From positions 16,629,001 through 16,693,000 of the forward strand of contig NC_046681.1 in the NCBI RefSeq assembly GCF_009870125.1: 64,000 nt of DNA. The letters run 5' to 3'. The notes beneath the pieces are model-generated. The model was given only the letters and a program-made list of their open reading frames with translations, had not been told where the DNA came from and ran no database searches. The DNA comes from Drosophila pseudoobscura. Taxonomy: Eukaryota; Arthropoda; Insecta; Diptera; Drosophilidae. A program made the position numbers and the translations under genes. The stretch's first letter is position 1, and each line of letters begins with the position of its first letter. Below are positions 33,578-44,539 of this stretch, in pieces.

Positions 33578-33615
33578 GACTGTTGGCCAAGTTCGCTGCT
33601 GGAACGAACTTTATA
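33578..33615 (-). promoter_or_regulatory. Vm26Ab: Vm26Ab TATA box and initiator
   Basis: On the minus strand, TATAAA runs from 33615 to 33610 and a CAGTC initiator-like site places the start at about 33581, 34 bp downstream. The 5' UTR would be about 60 nt. Confidence 0.8.
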
Positions 33616-33785
33616 GCCCTCATTGGAAAACTGCAGACATGGAAAAACTGCAAATGGAAGCAGCAGTAGTCCGCTGCGACGGTCCCAAAATGCTGACAAT
33701 CCCAGAACTAAAGTTCCAGTCTGAAGTTCTCCTCGATTCGCTGTGGAGGTAACACTTTGATTCCACATACAACATCATTTTAGCG

Positions 33786-34049
33786 ATGATCTATTACTGG
33801 TTGCTGGTGGCTTGGATGACCTTAAATCTGATGGATGGCTGTGCGGTGGGGGCTTCCGCATCGATGGCACAGTTTCTGGAGCGACCCCATGAGGCGGCGG
33901 AGCAGAGTTGGTCGTATCTTTTGCCCACAAACTTCTATTCGGAGATCAACCAGCAGTATTATAGGAGATTTCGGAGGAGAGCGAACCTTAAGAAGAATTT
34001 TCCAATGCCATACAGATGGTATCCCTTTGAATATGCAAGATATATATGA
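33786..34049 (+). CDS. Small secreted protein, 87 residues, unknown
   Basis: This single-exon gene begins with a signal peptide (residues 1-24, Y-Y-W-L-L-V-A-W-M-T-L core). The mature part is about 60 residues, rich in aromatic and basic residues, without cysteine after the signal region, and carries an R-R-F-R-R-R cluster that could be a processing site. It lies head-to-head with Vm26Ab, with about 205 bp between the inferred Vm26Ab start site and this ATG, so a shared control region is plausible. The poly(A) signal AATAAA (34049-34054) overlaps the stop codon by one base, which is unusual, so a later site may be used. I recognise no relative. Function in the eggshell is a guess from location only. 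Confidence 0.6.
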   Translation: MIYYWLLVAWMTLNLMDGCAVGASASMAQFLERPHEAAEQSWSYLLPTNFYSEINQQYYRRFRRRANLKKNFPMPYRWYPFEYARYI

Positions 34050-34318
34050 ATAAACCATGGAATATAAGATATTTATATGAAAAAACGGTGAAAGGGAGAT
34101 TTAATATGAAAATAAACCGTGAATAACATAAAGATTTTGTTTGAAAATTATGAATAAAAAAATAATTTGTATTTAATGCCTTTAATGCGAAAAATATATG
34201 AAATAGCCTTTGAAAAATCACGATCTCCTATTAAAATATAGTAAAATAAAGTAAAAATAATAAACTGTGAGGTTATTCCTTTTTATAACGGATTTTTCGA
34301 GGGACAACACTAATCGTG

Positions 34319-34326
34319 TATCGATA
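34319..34326. promoter_or_regulatory. DRE box upstream of TMEM138
   Basis: A perfect TATCGATA palindrome lies 177 bp before the TMEM138 start codon. DREF-bound DRE boxes are common in promoters of broadly expressed genes. Confidence 0.55.
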
Positions 34327-34502
34327 AACGATTGCAAGGCAGAACACAGCGCATGACCGCTAGGGGTCCACCGTTTGACGTCACTACAGTCGAAGGACAA
34401 CAGAAGCAAACAAACCCCCAGGACAACCAAAAGGCTTGACATTTAGTAAGCCTACTCTAAAAAGGAACAAACAAACGATTAAGGATATTTAAGGACCAAA
34501 AG

Positions 34503-35126
34503 ATGAAGCTCACACGCGGACGTTACACGTATCTTTTGATGTCCCAAATGGCACTACTCGCTGGAGATTTGTTCTTCAATGCCTTTGGGGCATCGCTGGC
34601 CAGGAATCATCTACAGACATCCATATTCTTCTTTGTGTGAGTAAAACAGAGCAGTAAAACAGAGAGTTTTCTTTAAGGAAAGTCGTTCCCTCCTGCAGCA
34701 CCCAAGATGCATTGATTATTGTCGAGTATTTACTCTTCACTTTGGCCCTGCATTCGACGTGTGTCTATCAAGTGGGAGCCTCGCATATAATTCTGAGGAA
34801 TTGCAAGCTCTTTTTGGGAAGCATTACCATATATTTTCTGCTCTCGGCCTCACAGCATTTCTGGATCGTCTATCAGAGTCGATTGTCGGCGGGAGAGAAT
34901 CAGAATCAAGAATGGCCTTTGGGTCTCTATGCATTGGCTGTCATCCATCGAATAAGTGAGTTCAAGGATTTCCCTTAAAGGACAGAAATAACTGATGGGT
35001 TTTCTCCCCCTTTCAGTGTCGGTTTTCTATTATTATAGCTCCAAATCGACGGCTTTGACAATGGCAGATCCCCGCTACAAGGAGGAACATCTTGATTGGA
35101 TTGCAGAGCAATTGGGGGATAAGTAA
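34503..35126 (+). CDS. TMEM138-family four-helix ciliary membrane protein
   Basis: Three exons, 34503-34636, 34699-34955 and 35017-35126, join in frame to give 166 residues. Four hydrophobic segments are visible, at about residues 9-28, 41-63, 80-98 and 118-140. The sequence aligns along its length with human TMEM138: an early D-L-F-F-N-x-F motif, a central Q-D segment, Y-F-L-L-S-x-S-x-H-x-W-I in the third helix, and a C-terminal T-A-L-T-M-A-D-P segment matching T-A-V-R-L-G-D-P. In vertebrates TMEM138 is linked to ciliary transition-zone function and Joubert syndrome. In flies, a role in ciliated sensory neurons and sperm is inferred. The introns are 62 and 61 bp. Confidence 0.85.
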
Positions 35127-36020
35127 AGCGAGGAATCAAAAGATAATAGAAAATGTAAAAAGATAGATAATGGAAAATGGGAGAAGATTGAGTGAGAAAT
35201 CAGGATATTTGAAGTGCACAAATAAGCAAGAAGTTCAGAGCAAAAATTGTGATGAAAATGCGCATACTTTATGTAATTAATGTATATATAAATGAATATT
35301 AAACTTATTTACAATTTAATAATATACAAATTAAAATGTTTGTTTAATATTCCACAAATTTTAGATATTTTTACCAATTTCTTATAAAATAAATTTTGAT
35401 ACCCGTGCCGCCATCTGTTGTTTGGTGGCTTCTACTACATGCGTGTGTACATTTCATGTAGAGTAAATGTAGAAGCCGGGAGCAAGGGATCTTTTTGGAA
35501 TCATTTCTAGGGGACTCGAAATGCAACATCCCTAAACCTCTAGACATTTTATTTGATCTGAAAACTGGTAATGTATCCAACCCAGAAGTCAGATATACAA
35601 CGTCCATTTCGTCAATCTAACATACGAGAGCTTCAATGGCCGGTTTATATTACATTATCCAGACGCTTAAATTGTTTTCTCTTAAGCTAGAAACAGTTTC
35701 CTTTTTTCATTTATTTTATTTATATACACTGCATTTTTGTAATTTTCTGCTTTTATATACACTAAAATATATATTTATTCTCTTGATTATTGCAGAGACT
35801 TCTCAGTGTTTTCATAAATATATACATCGTATCGTATCGTATCGTGGGTAAGCACCAACCATGTCTCTCATTAATCTTATACTCCATTATTTTGAAAGAA
35901 ATCTACATACAGCCTAAAACATATAGAGGGTGTTCCGGTTCTAATAAAGCTTATCCACAGAACCTTCTTTCTGTGTGATATATTGGTCCCTTAAATACAG
36001 AGGGAAAGATATAGAGAATG
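35127..36020. other. Convergent spacer, TMEM138 to STK11IP
   Basis: AT-rich with no supported gene. It includes an ATCGT pentamer run at about 35828-35847. It contains the 3' UTRs of the two convergent genes; the exact ends are not clear. Confidence 0.55.
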
Positions 36021-39000
36021 CTACGTTCCCGAGTAGCTGAATGGCACTCCAAAGAGCTGCTCCCATGTCTGTCCTACGGCATTCAGACAGCATTCGGCAT
36101 TGGCATAGGTCTCAAAGTTTAGTTTCCACATCTCGCACTTGTTTTCGGTTTCATCTATAAAGTTGATCACATATTCCACATCCGAAAGACGTTCCACATC
36201 CACGAGATTGCTCATGGGCTGCGTGAGACTTGGTGCCAGGGCCGATTCTTGGGTTTTCGCTGAAAGCCAATCCCATTTTCCATTGCCAGAGATATACAAA
36301 TGGGAATCGGTGGTCAAGAGTAGACAAGGTTCAAAGGACAGTCCCTTCTCTTCGTTGCAACTCCACTGGCAGCTGGCGAGGATTGCACACATTTTCACAG
36401 GCTCCGAGGACACAGACTTCAAGACAGTCGATGACTGTTGCAACACTTGGCATTGCGATGGCAGGGCATTTTCTGGGCGGAAGAGAAAAAAAATGTACAG
36501 ATGATAAGTATATTTATTTGAGTCCTGCATGAATCAATCACAATTCAATACACTGCAGCGAGGCTTATGTGGTAATGTCTTGTTTGCATCAATCATCAGG
36601 AAGAGGTTATTATACTGATAAGAGTTTATTTCATCAAATATTCGCGAGAGATAGCAAAAAATATTGCATTTGTCGCTGTGTTGTGGGTATAAAAGAGTCA
36701 ATCAACGAGAAGAATTATTATAGACTTGTTGAAATGCTTCTGAGATACACTGGACTCTTTGCCTTCGCTTGCTTGGGATTGTTCTCCCCCACAGGGGCAG
36801 CTAATATAGCAACGGACACAGATGGTGAGATCACGAGGAATCATTAACCAGCACTTTAAATGTTTTTGGACACATATGTCTTTTAGGAACTCTTGGTCCA
36901 TTCGTTAAGATTGGTAATGGATTGTACTACATAGAGGTGATGCTACAAAAGAACTGGTTTGACGCCTACGAATCGTGTCGTCGCATGGGAGCTGCATTGA
37001 TCTCCTTCGAGACCATCCTGGAGTGGCATTTGGTCAATATGTATCTCTTTAAAATGAATATCTATGATAAGTATTGGACTTCAGGCAATAATTTATCCAA
37101 TGGAGGCAGACATACTTGGCATTCAACGGGAGCACCCGTGACACTGAACATCTGGGCTCCGGGGGAACCAAATAACGATGGGGGAAACGAGCACTGTGAC
37201 GAATTGGGATACTTAGGGACCAGCACGAATTACAATGTATTTAATGATAAAGATTGCTCAGTGCAAGGGCGCTATATTTGTGAGGCACTCTAGCCTATAG
37301 ACAACAAAAATTGAAGGCTCGTTAAGATAGAAAAAGATTGTGATAAATATAGATTGCTTTTCCTAACTTATTGAACTCTTTGCGACTCTCTAGCCGCTAT
37401 ATAGAGTATTCTTCTGGGTGCTACACAAATCTAATATACCCGAATACTTCGAGTAATATCCATCATGGACTTACCTTGCATATAAAGCAGCAAACTATCA
37501 GTCCTTAGCATATCGTGCAGCAGCAGAACGAAACCTCCCCAATCTCGGAGGCTAAAGGACAGACCCAATTTCCAGGGTAGCACACCAATGGAAACCAATC
37601 GATCCACTGTGACGCTGATGAGCTGTCTCAACCACTTGGATACATCGTCGTGGGGCGCTTCAAAGGCCTCCATTAGATACAATTTACAGGTGGACATCAC
37701 AACGAGACCCTCGGTCAATGTCTGCGTTTGTTCGTTGTAGATCCAGCCTTTGGCCAGCCACTTGAAGTGTTCGTCCTGCTCCTTGAATTTCGTTTGATAA
37801 AAGTACAGCTTCAGGCGATGATCAATGTCGTTAAAGTTGCTGTAATTGAATTTGTAAGGGTGCATGCCCGACGATGTTGATCCACTGCTGGCCTCTGAAT
37901 CGATCAGTTTCTTCGAGCTGGACATCAGGAGGTTTGTGGACTGGAAGACTGAGGCAAAGGGCAGCATGGGCAGCTGTTCGACTTTCTTTAAATTATTATT
38001 ATTATTGGAGGATTCCTTGGCACCCTCCTTTTGCTGTTCGTAGGTGGTGCAAATGCTGTCTGTTACAGAGCCTGAAGAGGAGCTTTCTGTTAGCTGCACT
38101 TGTGACACAGCTGGAGGGGGTGTTGGTGCCACAGCTGCTCCTGCTGCTGCTGCTGCTGCAGCTGCAGCTGCTGCCTCCTCCTGCCTCATCTGCTGCCCAA
38201 ATTCCCGCTCTATAAAGCTTTGCGTCTCATCATGCAACGCCTGCAGGTGCGGCAACTGCGAAATGCGACGATCTTCTGAGGTCTTTCGACTGGCACTCTG
38301 CACACAATTGGGATCCAGCACCTCTATGGAGGATTGGCTTGGATTCGAGATGATATCCACATCACTTTCATTCGCTCGGAACTCGAGATCGCGATCTGTG
38401 TTGGAGCTACCCACAACCGACTGATTGGAGTCGAAGGAGCTCTGGGAATTGGTGATTTTCGAACAGGAGCTGCTTTCATTCAGACTATTGGCGGAACCTA
38501 AAGGAGGTGGGAGAATAGAGTTGATATATTAGTGGGGTTTGTTGGAATATTTCAAGGTTTTTCTAATGGAAGCAGCATTGTTTTTAGGAATTTTCATTGA
38601 TAATTTAGTCTTTTAAGGGAAAAGTTTGAAAATGGCCGCAAAGTTCTAGGAAGGAGGTGTTTTGGAGGTCCTCTGTGGGTCGATATATTACAGAAATTCT
38701 AGATTCTAGAGACCTCTAGCAAAACACTCTTCCCTCCATATATTTGAATGGATTTTTCTTAGATAAATATCTCTTTTCCCTGAATGCTGCTTCACATCAT
38801 CATAAATTAATGAAAAAGTAAAACGGAAAAGCAAAATGCAAAAAGTAAATGAAAAGAGAAAAAACTTAGTACAAATCATTGGCATATTAACTTTTAGTGG
38901 CTTGCATCAAACTCCTACGCTTGGGTGTGTTTTTAGCGGTTGTTTTAAGCCTGGAGAGGGCCACTATTAAATATTAATAATCAAATATATATATTACAAT

Positions 39001-42000
39001 TATTATTACAGCAATTAATAATGTTATTTTGTTTGGTTGGGGTTTGGTTGTTTTTGGGGTGAGAGAAAAAATGATTTAAATATACAAAAAGTTAGTTTTC
39101 GTTTTTGCCATATTTTCGATTTTGTGTGTGTTTTTGCATGCAAAATAAATAAAAAAGAGAAACAAGTTAAACAAAATTAATATATAGAATTTATGAAAAA
39201 TTATAAATTAAATTTATAAGAAAATCTTTTAATATTTAAAAATAAAAACACTAAAAATCTAAATAAAATCCATAAAACCTTAAATAAAACTTTTAAAAAT
39301 CATTTAAAATTGCCAAAAAGCGTATACAAGTTTAAAAAAACCAAAAACCATATTTAAAAATATATTAAAAATTTGGAAAATCGACTGAAAACCATTTAAG
39401 ATCTACTTAAAAAACCTTAATCTTCACATGAAATGTCAATGAAATATTTAAAAATCCTTTAAAATGGTAACAAAATGTTTTAAATGGCAAAACACACAAA
39501 GAAAAATGCAAAAAAGAAACCATAAACCATAAAATTCTAGGCATAAAAATCAAAAGAAAGTGGTTTTAAAATGTTTCCAAAATTTGATCAAAATAGAAAA
39601 GAAGACTGGCCAAGGACTTGCCAATGCTATTGGTTTCCTCCTTAATCGGTGAGGCCCCCATCGCAGGCGACTCCTCCACAATCAAGGCTGGCGACAATTT
39701 GGGTTCTGCGGCCACCTCCACAGATGGTTTATCCAGCGATGTGGAGAGATCTGTGACCTCCGCCACATGAACACTGCGACAGTCGGGACAACGTAGCTCT
39801 AAAAGGTGGATAAAGAACGTTGTTTAGGATCGTATTTCAATAGTGTTCTGCGCCTTACGCTCTGTCCTATAACGCTTGATCTTTTGTTCCATTGAGAATT
39901 GTATCAAACAATTCACACAGCGATAGATTTTGATGTTCATTTCGGTGAGATCCCGTTGGGAGAGTATGTCACGGAGTTTCTTTTCCAGTTCCTAAAAGAA
40001 TACAGAGAATTTTTGTTGGGGATTTGGGGGCTTTTGGAATGGTGTGTTTTGCCATACCTGGCACAATGTATTCTCCACACAGTAGATGCGCTCCTGCTTA
40101 TCCTTACGAAGGGTATCGAAATTAATGCGCAAAGTATTTGATTTTAAACGCTCGCAGGACTCGAGGATTTTGAGGCTCCATTTGGTTTTAGTTCTTGGGG
40201 AAATAAGAGGGAGGGTTGAGGGTTATAGCTCAGTCGAATTTTCACAAATTTTCCCATACCGTTCACTCAATGTATCCTTTTCGCGTATAAAATTGGAAGA
40301 TATCGTCAAAAACAAAGGAACACTAGGCTTGTGTTCAAGATAGACAATGTAGGTCTCCTCATCGGGCTCCATATCGGAAACTGCAAAGAGGCAAGGGAAC
40401 ATTAGATGTAGGAGAGATCTTCTATAACTTTTTAGTTGCAGATTCTACCTGGTTCCTCTTCCTCTACCGCATTTGATCCGCTGGCATAGAGACTCAATAG
40501 GTTTTTGTGCTTATCTTGAGAATGATCCCCCTCCTCCTGCTCCTTCTTCTCCGTTCGATCCTTCTCCTCTGACTGCTCCTTCGTGCTACTGATAATGCTT
40601 TCGTATTGGGTCTCCCCGCTCTCATCACAGGTCTCGTAAAGCGTTTGATTGGCTGTCTCCTGGGTTTCCTGGGTCTCCGATTTAATGGGCGTCAAAGTGT
40701 TGTCGAAGGAGGCGCCCCATGTGCTGCTGTTGTTTGTGGGAGTGGAACTTACATTTAGATTTCCCTGAGGGTCCTTTTTTGCCGGCAATGGTCCAGAGAA
40801 TTCCCCCAAGAACTCGTTGAACTGCTGGCGAGAGGCGTTCCTCTCTTTTTCGCTGGGTTGCGGCGACTCTATACCCAGCATGAGCTCTGCATTCCCCGTC
40901 TTTAGCCACTCATTGCCGTAGGTGAGCCTCAGGGTTTCGATTTGTTTCTTGGTCTCCAAGTGCCCGGAATCTGTGGAGCATTCCTCTCCCTCCGGTTGGG
41001 GCTTGGGTGGTGGTAGAACTGCTGCCGCCTCTGCCACATCGTCGGTGTCTTCGGAGATGTCTGCTCGACGGATTTTACTGAGGCTTTTCTTGGAGTTTTG
41101 CTTTTTGCTGCTCTGCGAGGTTTCCAAGGAGGTCGTTTGCTCTGTGTTCAGGGAACTAAAGCTAGAGAACTGTGAGCCATCGCAGGTGTTGATAGAAGTG
41201 CTGGAACTATTGATGGACACAGGACCACTCCTCGGCCCACGATGGGAGCCTATGTAGCGCCACCTTTGACTGCCAGTCAGGGCCTTTTCCGCCTTGGAGA
41301 GCGGCTCAAAGTCCAGGACAAACTTCACCGAAGCCGTATTCTTGTGCAGATATATTGCTGTGGCCTGGCGATGCTTGGGGTTGCACGACAAGGGATTACC
41401 CTGTAGATTCAGCATGGTCAGGGTCATCAAGGCACTGAGCGGCAGAAGCTGGGAGTGCTCCAACAGACAATTATCCGATAGGTCCAGAGAGGTCAAGGCA
41501 TCTAGCTTGGCCACATCCAGCAGCTCCTCCACATAGTTATTGCTAATGTTCAACAGTTGCAGCTTCTTGCATGCCTCCATGTGAAACTGTGGCAGATATG
41601 TGAGGCAGTTGTAGCTCAGATCGAGGGTCTTGAGATGTGGCAACCATTTGATGGCTGCCACCGAGATGAGCTTGTTGTGCCGCAGGTTGAGATGCTGCAA
41701 ATGTTGGGCAAACTCCAGGGCTGTATCCACGCTCCTCAACGAATTGTAGCTGAAGTCTGCCGATTGCAGTTCATTCCACACGAACCCATTGGAGTTGTCG
41801 CCGCCACAGCGGGTGATTATATCGTCCACACTGGCCAGACTCTTGACGCAAATCAAGTGCTGGAGTTGGCCGCGGAACGGTTGGATGCCCACCACTTGAT
41901 TAATGTTGATTTTATGGACTTCCAGGCGCCGCAGGGCCCGAAATTTGGCTATATCGATGGCACCCTCAAAATAAAGTTCGCTGGGAAAATAGGTTAATTT

Positions 42001-42448
42001 TAGCAGCGTGGTTTTCTGCACAAAATCGTGCAACAGCTGCAGATCTGGGAAGACACTGGACTTGGCATTGATGGGCTTAACCACCTGAAAGATCGTCTGC
42101 TGTTGGTGCTGATGATGGTGATGATGATGCGTCGTGTGAGTGCCAGCCCCAGCACCAGCAATGATTTCCGTATCAGCAATCAATGTAAACGAATCATTCA
42201 AAGCACGCAGCAGGGAACCTGTTGGGAAAACAGAGAGGAAAATGTAGTGGGAAATAGTATAGTGATAAGGCGTGGCACGGCACAGGCATCAGCCAGTGAC
42301 CGCATGATGGATTGTCGCAGCATTTTCTGCGTAGTAGGGCTCCGATTTCCCTCTCACCTGATAATGTTAGCGTAAATTCGGAGCTCAATATTTTATCACC
42401 GTTCTGTCGCAGTAAATTTGCCAATTCGGTGATTTTTTGTGGATCCAT
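36021..42448 (-). CDS. STK11IP (LKB1-interacting protein 1) orthologue, nine exons
   Basis: Exons on the minus strand, in order of translation, are 42358-42448, 40449-42218, 40260-40380, 40058-40193, 39859-39991, 39607-39798, 38892-38963, 37475-38497 and 36021-36472. They join in frame to 1329 residues. The N-terminus (L-A-N-L-L-R-Q-N-G-D) and the block L-I-C-V-K-S-L with C-G-G-D match human STK11IP, a scaffold that binds the kinase LKB1 and sits at lysosomes. Leucine-rich repeats follow (L-N-L-R-H-N-K-L, L-D-L-S-Y-N-C-L, L-D-L-S-D-N-C-L). Low-complexity acidic sequence comes next, then a four-Cys site C731-x2-C734 / C754-x2-C757, a poly-Ala tract and a conserved C-terminal domain. In D. melanogaster I believe this is CG9044. 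The 72-bp seventh exon is the least certain, because its upstream donor is weak (A/GTCTTC), although it fits the phase exactly. The last intron (1002 bp) hosts a lectin gene. Confidence 0.88.
36688..36695 (+). promoter_or_regulatory. TATA box of nested lectin gene
   Basis: TATAAAAG lies 46 bp before the lectin start codon, giving an expected start site near 36720 and a very short 5' UTR. It lies inside the last intron of STK11IP, on the opposite strand. Confidence 0.7.
36734..37293 (+). CDS. Secreted C-type lectin nested in an STK11IP intron
   Basis: Exons 36734-36824 and 36887-37293 (62-bp intron) encode 165 residues. The signal peptide is residues 1-23. A single C-type lectin domain covers about residues 36-165, with the four standard cysteines C61, C134, C154 and C162 (expected pairs 61-162 and 134-154). 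The Ca2+/sugar site is kept: E124-P-N126 (mannose-type), E132 just before C134, and F149-N-D151 in place of the usual W-N-D. So sugar binding is likely. The start at 36734 is chosen because it leads straight into the signal peptide and lies just after a TATA box; an in-frame upstream codon at 36569 precedes the TATA box. Such small fly lectins act in immunity or in seminal fluid; which applies here is unknown. I do not recognise a direct D. melanogaster orthologue. Confidence 0.9.
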
Positions 42449-44539
42449 GACGACGCGGGAAAAGGGGGGTACAAATCAGCTGTGACTTTGAATTTTGTTT
42501 TGATATTCTTTAGATATTCATTTTTCCCCAAGTCATCTCCATATAATATGCATCGGGTATTTTCAGACACAAATCTTTTTAGCACGTATGTTTTGGGTGC
42601 ACAAAAACAACAACAAAGAGAATTATGACGCCATTTGTGGTGGCAGGTCTTAATAATAAACCAACATTTTTCCGTTTTAATTATAGATTTCCATAGGATT
42701 TTCTTTTATTGCATCACCGATCGTATGAAGCTGCGGTTTTTGATGATGTATTGCGGTTTCTATGATTGACATGAGCGGAATATTCCGCTTTTTACTTTTT
42801 TACAATGCAAATAAAAATTAACTTTTGTTATGCTTCTTCTTCTTGCCAGTCCATGGCAGTCACAGCGGAACGCGGTAGCACAGAGTTGCTTTGACTCAAG
42901 AGTTAATGTTGTTAAGCGGCAGCAGATTGTAGATAGTGTTGTAAGGGATGAAAAAAGCGCGGCGTTTGAATTCAAATTTGAAATTGTTTTTAAAGACTGG
43001 GGAAAAGAATGGAAATTTAAAAAGAGGCGAGTTTTTGGGGCGGTAAATTCAAAGCATTGAAAATAAGTGGATTTCTATGGCAGCTATAGAAATAGAGTCA
43101 ACCGATTTAAATTCATTTTGCGTTAGTCATATACAAAAATAGATAAATGTGTAGGTTTTTAACTTCCGATTCGAATTTTTCATAATAATAAAAAGATTTT
43201 TCTCATAAGAAATTCCCTTTCGATTCCCCTAAAAATATACATAAATTGATAAAAATTAACATTTTTATTTAACTACTCAGCTTTTATTTATGTAACACTT
43301 TCTGTTTAATTTTTTACATTTACAAAATAATTATAATATTCTACGCAATCTTTGATTAAAACATTGCTACAAAGACGAACCAAAAAAATTCGACTTTCAT
43401 TCGATTCGATTTCCGATCGTTCCGTTTCGATTGTTGCCGATTGTACGAGTAATACTCTTGGCCACAAAATGACAAATATATATCTCATTTTCTTTTGTTT
43501 TATTTAGGTACAAGCGCAATATACATATGTATCTCATGGCTAACTAAGAATTAAAAACAAGGCTAAATTAAAGCAGACTTTTTGGTGGTGTTTTCTTGTT
43601 AGTTATTCCTCTTGTGGTTCATTTAAGGATATGCGTGGGAAGTGGATTAAAAGAATTGACTAAATTAACTAATATATTAACAACCTATACAGATTCCTGG
43701 GGAGTTTTAATTGTTAAAAGTTTTCTTCTTTACAGTTTCCTTTTTTAGGTTTTCACTGAGCTTTCTGTGGTGTTTTCTTCCTTTAAGTTTAACTTTTTTA
43801 CTTTATTGATTTGTGCTGAAAAATATACATTTATTCTCGGTTTTTTATCTGTGGGTGCATAAAAATGTTAAAAACGTTTCGCCTCCAAACCTCTACAAAG
43901 TTTGCCTGGGAAAAAGAGAGGTTTAAAACATTAATATATATATTTTTTGTTGGTTTATAAATGAATAACTTTAAAACATTCTTTTAATTGAAAATGAAAA
44001 ATTCGTGCTTTTGGAACTCAAACTGAAAATTGCAGAAAAATTTATTAATCGATTTGGAGGTTTTCTTTCCGATACGTACTGCTCTCTTTGCCGATTTTGG
44101 TAGCTGCCAATATTTCAAAATTGATTTATTTTAGTTCGTAGGAAAGTACGAATTCGAAATGAAGGATAGACATTCGTTTTTTTTTTGTATGGTATGTACA
44201 AAATATTGTATATTTTTGTAATATTTTATTCTTTTATTCTTAACAAATCTCATTTTTAATGTTTCAACAAATATATGACACTTTTATGGTTTTAGTTTTT
44301 TAACAATAAAAAACACTTTTACACGATAGAAAACAATTGAAAAATATTTATATATGTATATAGAAAAACGTTTGAATGCATTTTGATAGTCGTAGAATAT
44401 ATATGAATGGATTGATGACTTGACTTTTGACTTTGGATCGATTAATGATCGATAAATGATCGATGGATATCGAGTAGTATTTACAATCTTTTTAGGGGGC
44501 GTGTGGTGGGGTGTAACACAGTGGTTTTGGTTTTGATTT
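42449..44539. other. Spacer between STK11IP and Gpdh1
   Basis: AT-rich sequence containing the STK11IP promoter at its left end and the Gpdh1 3' UTR at its right end. I found no convincing gene. An open frame on the + strand near 42830-43060 lacks recognisable features. Confidence 0.55.

Noticed and set aside
36569-36733. Upstream in-frame extension of the lectin
   Set aside because: It precedes and includes the TATA box and lacks a signal peptide, so it is not part of the transcript.
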